From Rhodovastum sp963714255 (GTDB lineage: Bacteria > Pseudomonadota > Alphaproteobacteria > Acetobacterales > Acetobacteraceae): a stretch of DNA of 64,000 nucleotides. The stretch is from NCBI GenBank assembly GCA_963714255.1, contig CAVQNU010000021.1, positions 185,869 to 249,868 on the forward strand. Reading direction: 5' to 3'. This document shows, piece after piece, positions 7,435-16,046 of this stretch; position 1 is the first letter of the stretch; each line of letters starts with the position of its first letter. The position numbers were made by a program, and so were the translations under genes. Under the pieces are notes generated by a model. The model made no database searches and was not told where the DNA came from. It was given only the letters and a program-made list of their open reading frames with translations.

Positions 7435-8646
7435 ATGACCGCGCCGATCGCCGTCCTCAACGCCGGCTCGTCCAGCATCAAGTTCGCCATCTACGACGCC
7501 AGCGGCGATGCGGTGCGGTTCCAGGGCCAGGTCCAGAGCATCGGCCTCAAGCCGAGCCTGACTGTCCGCGACCATGACGGCGCGGCCGTGCTGGAGCGGA
7601 CCTGGCCGGCCGAAGGGTTCGACGCCGGGATCGCGACGCTGGAAATCATGCGGGCCGGCATGGAAGTGTTGCAGGGCGAGCGCATCCAGGCGATCGGCCA
7701 TCGCGTCGCGCATGGCGGCACGGAATACGGCGCACCGGTGTTTGTCGATGACACGGTGGTGGCGGGGCTGACGCGCGCGGTGAAGCTGGCGCCGCTGCAC
7801 CAGCCGCACAATCTCGCGCCGATCCGCGCGATCATGGTGCTGCGGCCGGACCTGCCGCAGGTTGCCTGCTTCGACAGCGGCTTTCATTGTGGCCAGGCGG
7901 CGGTGGTGCGGCGGTTCGGCCTGCCGCGCCGCCTGCACGACGAGGGCGTGCGACGCTACGGCTTCCATGGCCTGTCCTACGAATTCGTCGCCGGCCGCCT
8001 GGGCGAACTGGCGCCGGAGATCGCGGCCGGGCGGGTGGTGATCTGCCATCTCGGCAGCGGCTCCAGCCTGTGCGCCGTGCAGGACGGGCGCAGCGTGGCG
8101 ACCACGATGGGCTTCACCGGCCTCGAAGGCCTGCTGATGGGCACGCGCTGCGGTGCGATCGATCCCGGCGTGCTGCTGTATCTGATGGACACGCACGGCA
8201 TGGATGCGCGCGCCATCGAGGATGTTTTGTACCGCCAGTCGGGTCTGCTTGGCGTGTCCGGCATTTCGTCGGACATGCGCGCGCTGCGCGCCTCGCCGGC
8301 GCCGCAAGCCGCCGAGGCTATTGCGTTGTACGTGTATCGGATCGTCCGCGAAATCGGCTCGCTGGCGGCGGCCCTGGGCGGGCTCGATGGCCTGGTATTC
8401 ACCGGCGGCATCGGCGAGAACGACGCGGCGACCCGCGCCGAGGTGGCGCAAGGCTGTGCCTGGCTCGGCCTGACGCTGGACGAGGCGTGCAACACGGCGC
8501 TTGCCGGAACGCGGGGTGGCGGCCCGATCAGCGCGGCGGACTCCCGCGTCGCCGCCTGGGTGGTGCCGACCGACGAGGAACGCATGATCGCCCGCCACAC
8601 CGCTGCGCTGCTGCGGTCACGCGCCCAAAGATCAGAACCCACCTAA
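7435..8646 (+). CDS. ackA: Acetate kinase
   Basis: A 403-residue acetokinase that interconverts acetyl phosphate + ADP and acetate + ATP in the cytoplasm. ASKHA signatures are visible: NAGSSSIKF at the N-terminus, HRVAHGG, YGFHGLSY, CHLGSGSS (phosphate loop), TGLEGLLMGTRCGAIDPG, and FTGGIGEN near residue 320. The ATG at 7435 is chosen because it starts exactly at the conserved N-terminus, with GTGAGGA just upstream. Last gene of the DUF3141-pta-ackA unit; a palindromic repeat copy follows its stop and may act as a terminator. Confidence 0.97.
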   Translation: MTAPIAVLNAGSSSIKFAIYDASGDAVRFQGQVQSIGLKPSLTVRDHDGAAVLERTWPAEGFDAGIATLEIMRAGMEVLQGERIQAIGHRVAHGGTEYGAPVFVDDTVVAGLTRAVKLAPLHQPHNLAPIRAIMVLRPDLPQVACFDSGFHCGQAAVVRRFGLPRRLHDEGVRRYGFHGLSYEFVAGRLGELAPEIAAGRVVICHLGSGSSLCAVQDGRSVATTMGFTGLEGLLMGTRCGAIDPGVLLYLMDTHGMDARAIEDVLYRQSGLLGVSGISSDMRALRASPAPQAAEAIALYVYRIVREIGSLAAALGGLDGLVFTGGIGENDAATRAEVAQGCAWLGLTLDEACNTALAGTRGGGPISAADSRVAAWVVPTDEERMIARHTAALLRSRAQRSEPT

Positions 8647-8647
8647 A

Positions 8648-8707
8648 GTAATGGGGTCAAGGGGGCCACCGCCCCCTTGCGGGTCCAGGGCAGAGCCCTG
8701 GCCTTTC
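8648..8707. repeat. Dispersed palindromic repeat, single arm (copy 1)
   Basis: A one-armed copy starting AAGTAATGGGGTCAAG and ending in CCAGGGCAGAGCCCTGG-CC. It holds both hairpin modules: AAGGGGGC..GCCCCCTT and CCAGGGC-AGA-GCCCTGG. It lies directly after the ackA stop and before the DUF2254 gene. Confidence 0.9.
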
Positions 8708-8732
8708 TGCCCGTCCGACCCAAGGATTGCGC

Positions 8733-9995
8733 ATGTCGCTCTGGATGATTTCGATGGCGTACACGCTGGCAAGCGTGGTCGGCGCGTTCGTGTTCCCGCG
8801 TTTCGAATACCTGCTGAACCCGGCCTACCAGATGCCGATGTCGCTCGCCTCGGCGCAGGGGTTTCTGTCCACCGTTGCGTCGGGGATGATGGCCCTGACG
8901 GGCATCGTGTTTTCGATCGCTTTCGTCATGGTGCAGTTCATGGCCGTGGCCTATTCGCCGCGGCTGGTGCAGTGGTTCGGCCGCGACAAGGTGCTGTACC
9001 ACGCGATGGGCGTCTTCATCGCCACGTTCATGTACAGCCTGGCGACTCTGGTCTGGGTCGACCGCGCCGGCTCCGGGCAGGTGCCGTTTGCCTCCATGTG
9101 GCTGGTCGTCGTGCTGTTGTTCACCAGCATGTTTCTGTTTGCGCGTCTGGTGCAGCGCCTCACGTCGCTGCAGATCAATCAGGTGCTGCAGTTTGTCGGC
9201 GCGCGTGGCCGCGCGGTGATTCACGAGACCTTCCCCCGCGGCGCCGAGCTGGCGGCAGTGATCGACGCGGCGGAGGAGGCGCGCGGCGATCTCGGCCCGG
9301 TGACGCAGACGCTGCGCTATGAGGGCAAGCCGCGCTCGATCGCCCGGCTGGATATCCCGGCGCTGGTGCGCCAGGCGCGCCAGGCCGATGCCGTCATTGT
9401 GCTCGACAGCGCTGTTGGCGACACGCTGGTGGAGGACACGGTGATCCTGCGGGTGCACGCCGCGCGCGCGGCGCTGCCCGGGCTTGCGTTGCTGAAGGCG
9501 GTACACCTCAGCGACGAGCGCACCTTCGAGCAGGATCCGAAATACCCGCTGCGCCTGCTGGTGGACATCGCCATCCGGGCGCTGTCGCCGGCGATCAACG
9601 ACCCGACCACGGCGGTGCAGGCGCTGGATCAGATCGAAGACCTGCTGCGGCGGATGGCCAAATGCCGGCTCGACGCAGGCTATGTGCGCGATGCCGGCGG
9701 GCGGCTGCGGCTGGTGTTCCCGATGCCGACCTGGGCGGATTACTTGTCGTTGTCCTTCGACGAGATCCGGTTCTACGGCGCCGATTCGGTGCAGGTCATG
9801 CGGCGGCTGCGCAGTGCGCTTGCCGGTCTGCTGGACTCGGTGGCCTCGCCGTCCCGCGCGGCAGCGGTGCGCGGCTATCTCGGTCATCTCGACCGGATGG
9901 TCGAAGGATCGCGGATGGACCCCGAGGACAAGGCGATGGCGCGCCGGGAGGACCGGCAGGGTCTCGGCCTGTCGCGCGGTGCCATTGGCCGGTGA
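8733..9995 (+). CDS. DUF2254 membrane protein
   Basis: A 420-residue protein with four transmembrane helices in the first 150 residues (about 1-20, 50-75, 90-110, 118-140) and a soluble C-terminal region. The motif RALSPAINDPTTAVQALDQIEDLL is characteristic of DUF2254. The family's function is not established. ATG at 8733 is six bases after AAGGA; the TTG at 8727 is less likely. It stands alone between ackA and the DUF2252 gene. Confidence 0.85.
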   Translation: MSLWMISMAYTLASVVGAFVFPRFEYLLNPAYQMPMSLASAQGFLSTVASGMMALTGIVFSIAFVMVQFMAVAYSPRLVQWFGRDKVLYHAMGVFIATFMYSLATLVWVDRAGSGQVPFASMWLVVVLLFTSMFLFARLVQRLTSLQINQVLQFVGARGRAVIHETFPRGAELAAVIDAAEEARGDLGPVTQTLRYEGKPRSIARLDIPALVRQARQADAVIVLDSAVGDTLVEDTVILRVHAARAALPGLALLKAVHLSDERTFEQDPKYPLRLLVDIAIRALSPAINDPTTAVQALDQIEDLLRRMAKCRLDAGYVRDAGGRLRLVFPMPTWADYLSLSFDEIRFYGADSVQVMRRLRSALAGLLDSVASPSRAAAVRGYLGHLDRMVEGSRMDPEDKAMARREDRQGLGLSRGAIGR

Positions 9996-10127
9996 GCCCC
10001 GGACGGGCGCCGGATGTTGTGATGGCGCAGGCGGTCCGGCGGCGCATCACGGTTGATCCACCACAACGCCGGGGCCGTGCGCCGATCTTACATTTCATAT
10101 AAACATCATATTAAGGAGGTCCAGATC

Positions 10128-11564
10128 ATGCCCGATGCCACCACGGAAACATCCTTCGCCGTGCAACCCGTCTCCGGTCCGGCGGCGGCGCCCGCCCCGT
10201 CCCAGCAGGTTCGCGCGCCGGCCGAATTGATGGCGGCCGGCAAGCGGCTGCGGGATGCGGCGCCCAAACTCGCCCACGCCGTCTGGAAGAAGCCGGCAGG
10301 CCGCGCCGACCCGATCGCGATGCTGCAGGAATCGGACCCGGAGCGGCTGCCCGAACTGTTGCCGGTGCGCTACGGGCGGATGCTGGTCTCGCCCTTCACC
10401 TTCTACCGCGGCGCCGCCGGCGTGATGGCCGCCGACCTCGCCAAAACGCCCGCCACCGGCCTGCGCGTGCAGGCCTGCGGCGACTGCCATTTGCTCAACT
10501 TCGGCGGCTTCGCCACGCCCGAACGCAACATCATCTTCGACATCAACGATTTCGATGAGACCCTGCCGGCACCCTGGGAGTGGGACGTGAAGCGTCTCGC
10601 CGTATCGTTCGTGCTCGCCGCGCGCTCGATCGGCCTGTCCGATGCCGAGGGGCGCGATGCCGCCGAGGCAACCGCGCGCAGCTATCGCAAACGCCTGGCC
10701 GAATATGCGACGATGGCGCCGCTGGAAGTCTGGTATGCGCGCATCGACGACGATGACGTCGTGAGCCTGCTACCCGACCCTGACCGCAGGGCGATGGCGC
10801 GCAAGCGCATCGCAAAAGCGGTCGACAGATCTGCCTCGGCGCTGGATTTTCCGCAACTGGCCGGCATGGTCGGCGGACACGTCCACATCAAGGATGCCCC
10901 GCCGCTGATCTTTCACCCGGAAGACTCACGCGCGCCGGACTTCATGGCCCAGCTCAATCTGGTGATGGACGCCTACCGCGAGACCCTGCCCGACGACCGG
11001 CGCGTGCTGCTCGACCGCTACCGGCTGGTGGACGCGGCGATCAAGGTGGTGGGCATCGGCAGCGTCGGCCGTGCGTGCTGGATCGGGCTGTTCATGTCGG
11101 CAGCCAACGACCCGCTGTTCCTGCAGTTCAAGGAGGCCCGCGCGTCCGTGCTGGAACCCTATGCCGGGGCCAGCGCCTATCCGCATCACGGTCAGCGCGT
11201 GGTGATCGGCCAGCGGCTGATGCAGCCGGCCTCGGACGTGTTCCTCGGCTGGGTCACCGGCCCGCGTGGCCGGCAGTTCTACGTGCGGCAGTTGCGCGAC
11301 GCCAAGATCAAGCCGTTGATCGAGACGTTCGACGCCGAAACGCTGGAGGTCTACGGCAAAGCCTGCGGCTGGGCGCTGGCGCGCAGCCACGCCAAGGCCG
11401 GCGATGCCTGGACCATCAGCGGCTATCTTGGCAGCAAGAGTGACGATTTTGAAACCGCGATGGGCCGCTTTGCGTTGGCCTATGCCGACCAGGCGGAGGC
11501 CGACCACGCGGCGCTGAAATCGGCGGTGCGGGCTGGCAGGGTGCAGGTGGTGCGCGAGGCCTAG
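10128..11564 (+). CDS. DUF2252 family protein
   Basis: A 478-residue DUF2252 protein. This family is distantly related to kinase/phosphotransferase folds; its substrate is unknown. Visible family motifs are CGDCHLLNFGGF (residues 117-128), FDINDFDE (about 139-146), and a late HAKAGDAW segment. ATG at 10128 is preceded by the near-perfect ribosome site AAGGAGGT (10113-10120), which rules out the longer frame from 10053. The leader is markedly AT-rich compared with the rest of the window, so a strong own promoter is likely. A repeat copy begins 14 bases after the stop. Confidence 0.85.
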   Translation: MPDATTETSFAVQPVSGPAAAPAPSQQVRAPAELMAAGKRLRDAAPKLAHAVWKKPAGRADPIAMLQESDPERLPELLPVRYGRMLVSPFTFYRGAAGVMAADLAKTPATGLRVQACGDCHLLNFGGFATPERNIIFDINDFDETLPAPWEWDVKRLAVSFVLAARSIGLSDAEGRDAAEATARSYRKRLAEYATMAPLEVWYARIDDDDVVSLLPDPDRRAMARKRIAKAVDRSASALDFPQLAGMVGGHVHIKDAPPLIFHPEDSRAPDFMAQLNLVMDAYRETLPDDRRVLLDRYRLVDAAIKVVGIGSVGRACWIGLFMSAANDPLFLQFKEARASVLEPYAGASAYPHHGQRVVIGQRLMQPASDVFLGWVTGPRGRQFYVRQLRDAKIKPLIETFDAETLEVYGKACGWALARSHAKAGDAWTISGYLGSKSDDFETAMGRFALAYADQAEADHAALKSAVRAGRVQVVREA

Positions 11565-11571
11565 CGGCGAA

Positions 11572-12738
11572 ATGGCGGCAGGAAGCAAGGCCAGGGCGCT
11601 GCCCTGGACCCCATTTCTTAAGGTCATGGGTTCCAAGGGGCCACTGCCCCTTGGCGGGTCCAGGGCAGAGCCCTGGCCTTGCTTGCTTGCCCTGGCCTGC
11701 GCCCTCCTGCTCCCCCAAGCCGCCATCGCGCAGCCGGCCACGCTGCGCATCGTCACCGGACGGATCGCGCCGTTCGTGCTGCCGCAGGACGGCCCGCTGG
11801 CCGGGTTCAGCGTGGATTTGTGGACCGTGCTGGCGCAGCGGTTGGAGGCCGGCGTGGTCGTCACCGATCTGGGCCAGGGCAGCGACGAAGCGCAGGTGCA
11901 AGCGGTGCGCGACGGCACGGCGGATATGGCGATGTCGGCCATTGCCATGACGCCGGCGCGCGAGGAGTTGGTCGATTTTTCCATGGCCTATTTCGACTCC
12001 GGCCTGCAGATCATGGTGCGGCCCGAGACGGCGAGCGCGTGGCGGGCGACGGCCGCGGCGGTGTTCACGCGCGCCAATGGGGAAATCCTGCTGGTGGGGG
12101 CGCTGACGGTGCTGCTCCTGGCCAACGTGCTGTGGTTGGTCGAGCGGCGCAACAATCCGTATTTCCAGCGTGGCTACCCGCGCGGGGTGCTGGAAGGCTT
12201 GTGGGGCGTGATGCTGATCATCGCCACCGGCGAGCATGGTGAGCGCGAGAACAACGGCGCGGTGAAGCGGCTGACCGTGGTGTGCATGTGGGTCGTCGGC
12301 GTCGTGCTGGTGGCGCAGTTCACCGCCACGGTCACGGCCTCGCTGACGGTGCAGCAGTTGCAGTCGAGCATCCAGGGACCCGGCGACCTGCCGGGCAAGA
12401 CCATCGCCACGGTGCCGAACAGCATCGCTGCGGAGTACCTGACCGCACTCCACCTGCCCTATGTCAGCATCACCAGCGCCCAGGAAGGCTATGACCGGCT
12501 GCTCGCCGGCAGCATCCAGGCCATCGTGTTCGACGCGCCGACGCTGGAATACTGGCAGACGCGGTTGGGCAGCGGCCAGCTGCAGGTGGTCGGCCCGGTG
12601 TTCCGGCCGCTGAAATACGGCATCGCCGTCGCGCGCGGCAACCCGTTGCGCAAACGCCTCAACGAAGCCCTGCTGGAGCTGTATGCCGATGGCACCTATG
12701 AAGACATCAGCCGAAAATGGTTTGCGCCGCCGAAGTGA
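11572..12738 (+). CDS. Glutamate-receptor-like ion channel / solute-binding protein
   Basis: Up to 388 residues with the GluR0 layout: half of a periplasmic binding domain (residues 57-150, LAGFSVDLW... DMAMSAIAMTPAREELVDFS), a membrane helix (171-190), a pore-like loop (208-224), a second helix (233-256), then the other half of the binding domain (270-370). In potassium-selective GluR0 the loop carries a TVGYGD filter; here it reads TGEHGE, so ion selectivity is doubtful. The N-terminus is unusual: residues 1-37 are the translation of a dispersed repeat, and the hydrophobic signal (LLALACALLLPQAAIAQ) starts right after it. Candidate starts are ATG 11572, ATG 11626 and TTG 11683; none has a clear ribosome site. 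Confidence 0.75.
   Translation: MAAGSKARALPWTPFLKVMGSKGPLPLGGSRAEPWPCLLALACALLLPQAAIAQPATLRIVTGRIAPFVLPQDGPLAGFSVDLWTVLAQRLEAGVVVTDLGQGSDEAQVQAVRDGTADMAMSAIAMTPAREELVDFSMAYFDSGLQIMVRPETASAWRATAAAVFTRANGEILLVGALTVLLLANVLWLVERRNNPYFQRGYPRGVLEGLWGVMLIIATGEHGERENNGAVKRLTVVCMWVVGVVLVAQFTATVTASLTVQQLQSSIQGPGDLPGKTIATVPNSIAAEYLTALHLPYVSITSAQEGYDRLLAGSIQAIVFDAPTLEYWQTRLGSGQLQVVGPVFRPLKYGIAVARGNPLRKRLNEALLELYADGTYEDISRKWFAPPK
11579..11692. repeat. Dispersed palindromic repeat (copy 2), inside a gene 5' end
   Basis: A copy with a short left arm (AAGGCCAGGGCGCTGCCCTGG) and a full right arm (TTCCAAGGGGCCACTGCCCC.. CCAGGGCAGAGCCCTGG). It lies between the DUF2252 stop and the channel gene and is read through by the channel gene's frame, so it either supplies the gene's first codons or forms its leader. 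Confidence 0.9.
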
Positions 12739-13441
12739 TGCCGATTCGAACGACGCCGGCCGCGCCCGTGCGCCGCTCATCCGCGCCCGGCTGAAAACGC
12801 CGCGCGCCGCGGCCATTGCCGGAATTCTGTTTTCGGCCCTGCTGATCTACAGCCTCTGGCTGCTGCACCTGTCGATTCCGGCTGATCCGCTTGAAACCGG
12901 CGCATGGCTGCAAACCAGCGCGAAACGGGTTTCCTTCGCCCTGAACCTCGTGCCCGTCGCCGGCATTGCCTTCATGTGGTTCATCGGCGTTCTGCGTGAC
13001 CGCCTTGGCAGGCAGGAAGACCAGTTCTTTGCCACGGTGTTTCTCGGCAGCGGTCTGCTGTTTCTCGGCATGCTGTTTATCGCCGCGGCGGCGACGGGCG
13101 GGCTGATCACGGCATATTCCGCCCAGCCGCAAGCGTTGCTTGACGGCGCCACGTTCACCTTTGGCCGGGCTTTCACCTTCGACATCATGCACATCTACGC
13201 CTTCAAGATGGCGGCGGTGTTCATGATGATCGCCTCCACGCTGGCGCTGCGCACCCGCATCACGCCGCGCTGGATCGCGCTGCTCGGCTACGCATCGGCG
13301 GCGTTTCTGCTTCTCGGCAGCGGCTATTTTGACTGGGCCTTGTTCGTTTTCCCGGTCTGGGTGCTGCTGGTGAGCAGTACCATCCTGATCGACAATCTGC
13401 GCGGCGCGTCTTCCTGGGCGTCGCGGGAAAGCGAGCGATAA
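12683..13441 (+). CDS. Six-helix integral membrane protein, function unknown
   Basis: A protein of 252 residues with a basic N-terminus and six hydrophobic helices (about residues 43-63, 85-106, 116-140, 160-185, 192-212, 218-240). I recognise no family. The only reasonable starts are ATG codons at 12683, 12689 and 12698, all inside the end of the channel gene; GGAG lies just before 12683. The overlap of up to 56 bases suggests translational coupling to the channel gene. It ends seven bases from the stop of the convergent lipoprotein gene. Confidence 0.65.
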   Translation: MPMAPMKTSAENGLRRRSDADSNDAGRARAPLIRARLKTPRAAAIAGILFSALLIYSLWLLHLSIPADPLETGAWLQTSAKRVSFALNLVPVAGIAFMWFIGVLRDRLGRQEDQFFATVFLGSGLLFLGMLFIAAAATGGLITAYSAQPQALLDGATFTFGRAFTFDIMHIYAFKMAAVFMMIASTLALRTRITPRWIALLGYASAAFLLLGSGYFDWALFVFPVWVLLVSSTILIDNLRGASSWASRESER

Positions 13442-13447
13442 CCGCGT

Positions 13448-14614
13448 TCAGTTGACCGGGAGCGTCAGGGCCGGCACTTGCGGTGCCACGCCGGTTTCCG
13501 CCAGCGAGAAGAACATCATCAGCATCGTGAAGATGCGCTTCGAGGCGAAATCGCCATCATCGATCCAATACCAGGTGTTGCGGTAATGCACTGCCGAAAA
13601 AGCATCTGCCGGTGCAGCCGGGCCCGAGCGAATTCGGACCAGCGGTCGGTCGCGTGGATTTTCGGCGCTGGCCAGCCGTGCGGATGGCATGGTGCGGCCT
13701 GCCGCGATGTCCCCGGCCGGCACGTCAATACCCACTGCCAGCTCGACCAGAATTTCGAGCATCGAGCGGGACAAGACGGCCAGCTCCTTGTCGTTGCGTT
13801 GGACGGCGCCAAAAGCAATGGAGATTTCGCCGCTCTTTCCGGGTTTCAGATTGAGCGTATTCGACAAGAATTCCAGGTCCTGGGTCACTTGCGGCGTGAG
13901 GTCAGGGGCGAAAACCAGAATCCCGACATCCTCGGCGCCGCGCTTTTCCAATCGCATGCTGACCGTCTCAGCCCGCTGCAGCCGTCGCAAGGTGTCAAGG
14001 AGCGGATAGAACGCCGGATCGGCGGGCCGGACCTGGCCGCCCATGGAGCCCTGGTTCGACACGCCGTTGAGTGAGCGCACCGTCACGAGCAAAACGAAAT
14101 CCGCAGGGTAGCCAGCCTGGATGAGCTGGAAGATCCCGGTCGGGGGGATCGGCCGCATCAGGCTTTTGGTGAATTTGTCGCCCGTGAGTGGCGTGTACGA
14201 AATGGTCGGGCGGTCCTGATAGGCGAGAGCGGCGCCGAAAGTCGCGGTGTTCCAGGGGGCGACGCTGGTCAGATTGGAGTTGATGATGCCGCCAGCGGAA
14301 AGCTGGCCCTGGACGGCGTAGGAGCTGACGACCGAGGAAACATCGAGGAAGGACGGGGCGTCGCCGTAGCGAATACGGACAACGTCGAGGAGGGTTTGCT
14401 CTTTCCAGGACTCCGCGATGGAAGAGAGGTATTCGGTACGATCCCGCGGTATGGCCGCCGGTCCCATCGACGCGCACCCCCCGATGATGGGCAGAAGCAG
14501 CAGCAACGCCGGCGCAAAGCGCGCCAAGCTGCGGGCACTCAGAATGAATTCAACAATATATATCAAAACCTTGCAGTGCATCGACGCGGGTTCCGGTTGT
14601 GAGCAACGCCGCAC
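13448..14614 (-). CDS. Probable lipoprotein, function unknown
   Basis: A 388-residue frame with a hydrophobic N-terminal stretch ending LLPIIGGC, a plausible lipobox with Cys47 as the lipid site. The mature part is a soluble protein of mixed composition with regions such as WKEQTLLDVVRIRYGDAPSFLDVSS. I do not recognise a named domain. The first 11-25 residues before the signal are unconvincing, so the true start may be one of the in-frame codons nearer the signal. It converges with the six-helix membrane protein and lies just after the MarR gene in the same direction (five-base gap), so it may be controlled with it. Confidence 0.65.
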   Translation of the reverse strand: MRRCSQPEPASMHCKVLIYIVEFILSARSLARFAPALLLLLPIIGGCASMGPAAIPRDRTEYLSSIAESWKEQTLLDVVRIRYGDAPSFLDVSSVVSSYAVQGQLSAGGIINSNLTSVAPWNTATFGAALAYQDRPTISYTPLTGDKFTKSLMRPIPPTGIFQLIQAGYPADFVLLVTVRSLNGVSNQGSMGGQVRPADPAFYPLLDTLRRLQRAETVSMRLEKRGAEDVGILVFAPDLTPQVTQDLEFLSNTLNLKPGKSGEISIAFGAVQRNDKELAVLSRSMLEILVELAVGIDVPAGDIAAGRTMPSARLASAENPRDRPLVRIRSGPAAPADAFSAVHYRNTWYWIDDGDFASKRIFTMLMMFFSLAETGVAPQVPALTLPVN

Positions 14615-14618
14615 AGGA

Positions 14619-15119
14619 TCAAACCGGATCGAACGCCGCCTCGGTCAGCCGGTGCAACAGCCCCATCAGCTGGTAGCGCCCTTCGATCCCCAGCCGGGCC
14701 GCGAATTTGGCTTCGTGGGCGCAGACCAGGCTTTCCAGCCGCGCCAGCATTTCGGCCCCTGAGGCGGTGAGGAACAGGGCGGAGGCGCGGCGGTCGCCCT
14801 TCACCGGGCGGCGTTCGACCAGGCCGCGGGCGTGCAGCCCGTCGAACAGGGGCACGAAGTTGGTGCGTTTGATGCCCAGGGCGGATGCAACATGCGTCGC
14901 GCGCAGCCCGGGGTTGTGCTTCAGCACGACGAGCACGGAAAACTGTGCCGGCCGGATGTCGGCACTGGCGAAGTGGCGGTGAAAGTCCTGGAACACCGCC
15001 AGTTGTGCCCGGCGCAGCGCGTAACCGATCAGGCCGGTGAGCGGTCCGAGATCGACCGTGGCATCCGGACCGGCTGCGGCATCGTCCTCGATATCGGGTG
15101 GGGCTGACATGACAGTCAT
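14619..15119 (-). CDS. MarR-family transcriptional regulator
   Basis: A 166-residue winged-helix regulator. The DNA-binding part runs from IRPAQFSVLVVLKHNPGLRATHVASALGIKRTNFVPLFDGLHARGLVERR to the wing, with the typical D-R in KGDRRASALFLTASG. MarR proteins bind as dimers to palindromes near their own promoters and respond to small aromatic ligands or oxidants. The neighbour downstream is the lipoprotein gene, five bases away. The ligand and targets are not evident. Confidence 0.9.
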   Translation of the reverse strand: MTVMSAPPDIEDDAAAGPDATVDLGPLTGLIGYALRRAQLAVFQDFHRHFASADIRPAQFSVLVVLKHNPGLRATHVASALGIKRTNFVPLFDGLHARGLVERRPVKGDRRASALFLTASGAEMLARLESLVCAHEAKFAARLGIEGRYQLMGLLHRLTEAAFDPV

Positions 15120-15188
15120 GCACCATAACCATTCATCCGGGGTTCTGACAGCCGCAATTGGCGGCGCGCAGAACGTGCACGCCCGACG

Positions 15189-15292
15189 TTCCCCTTGGAA
15201 CCCCGATCGAGCGGGGTTCCAAGGGCCTCTGGCCCTTGGTGGGGTCCAGGGGCGAAGCCCCTGGCGGGGTCCGGGGCAGCGCCCCGGCCGCG
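15189..15292. repeat. Dispersed palindromic repeat, divergent (copy 3)
   Basis: A variant copy made of four nested hairpins: CCCCTTGGAACCCC.. GGGGTTCCAAGGG, AAGGGCC.. GGCCCTT, CCAGGGGC-GAA-GCCCCTGG and CCGGGGC-AGC-GCCCCGG. The stems show compensated changes from the consensus. It lies between the MarR gene and the stop of the Pro/Ala-rich gene at 15300. Confidence 0.8.
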
Positions 15293-15299
15293 CCGGACC

Positions 15300-16046
15300 T
15301 TATTTGCCGCGGTGTTTCGGCTTGTTGCCGTTCGGCGGGCGGGGGCGTGCGGTTTCGGGGGCCGGGCCTTGTTTCGCGGGCGGCGGCGCCACTGCGGCCG
15401 GGCGTGCCGGGATGGGTGCGGCAGGCTTTGGCGGTGCGGGTGGCGGCGCCGGAGGTGGTGCCGGCGGCGGCGGCGCGGCTTTGGCGACCGGCGGCGGGGG
15501 TGGCGGTATGGGAGGTGCGGGCGGCGGCGCCTTGGTCACCGGCGGCGCGGGAGGGGGCGCGGGTGGCGCGGGAGGTGGGGGCGGCGGCGCCTTGGCGGCT
15601 GGCGGCGCCGGAGGGGGCGCAGGCGGCGGGGGTGGCGGTGCGGGCGGCGGCGCCTTGGCGACCGGCGGCGCCGGAGGTGGCGCAGGCGGCGGGGCCGGCG
15701 GTGCCGGTGGCGGCGCCTTGGCGACCGGCCCTGCCGGCGCGGCCGGCACGCTTTCCGATTCGCCCGCCTGCCTCAGTCCCACAACCACCAGCAGCGACTG
15801 GTACGCCCCGACGGCCAGGAACACCGGCCAGCCGATACCGACCAGCACCCTCCGGCTCTCGACGCTGAGGCTATCGGCCGGGCTGGCATAACGGGCCGCC
15901 GCCGCGACGGCCGCGGCACCCACCACCAAATACACCGTCAACCCGAACACGCCGTGGTGCGCGATCCAGGGCAGCACCAGCAGTACGGCTATGAGAAATA
16001 CTCCGATCTGCAACAGCGGCGTCGCGGACCTAACATGGGTTCCCAT
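15300..16046 (-). CDS. Membrane protein with proline/alanine-rich repeat tail
   Basis: A 248-residue protein. Residues about 8-50 and 65-90 hold three hydrophobic helices. From about residue 105 to the end the chain is almost only Pro, Ala and Val, with five spaced units of the type VAKAPPPAPP (variants AAKAPPPP, VTKAPPPA, VAKAAPPP) and a basic end (NGNKPKHRGK). Such tails are extended, TonB-like spacers that could cross the periplasm. ATG at 16046 is preceded by GGGAG at a good spacing. The start, membrane part and frame are coherent, so it is a real gene and not a low-complexity artefact. Function unknown. Confidence 0.65.
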   Translation of the reverse strand: MGTHVRSATPLLQIGVFLIAVLLVLPWIAHHGVFGLTVYLVVGAAAVAAAARYASPADSLSVESRRVLVGIGWPVFLAVGAYQSLLVVVGLRQAGESESVPAAPAGPVAKAPPPAPPAPPPAPPPAPPVAKAPPPAPPPPPPAPPPAPPAAKAPPPPPPAPPAPPPAPPVTKAPPPAPPIPPPPPPVAKAAPPPPAPPPAPPPAPPKPAAPIPARPAAVAPPPAKQGPAPETARPRPPNGNKPKHRGK

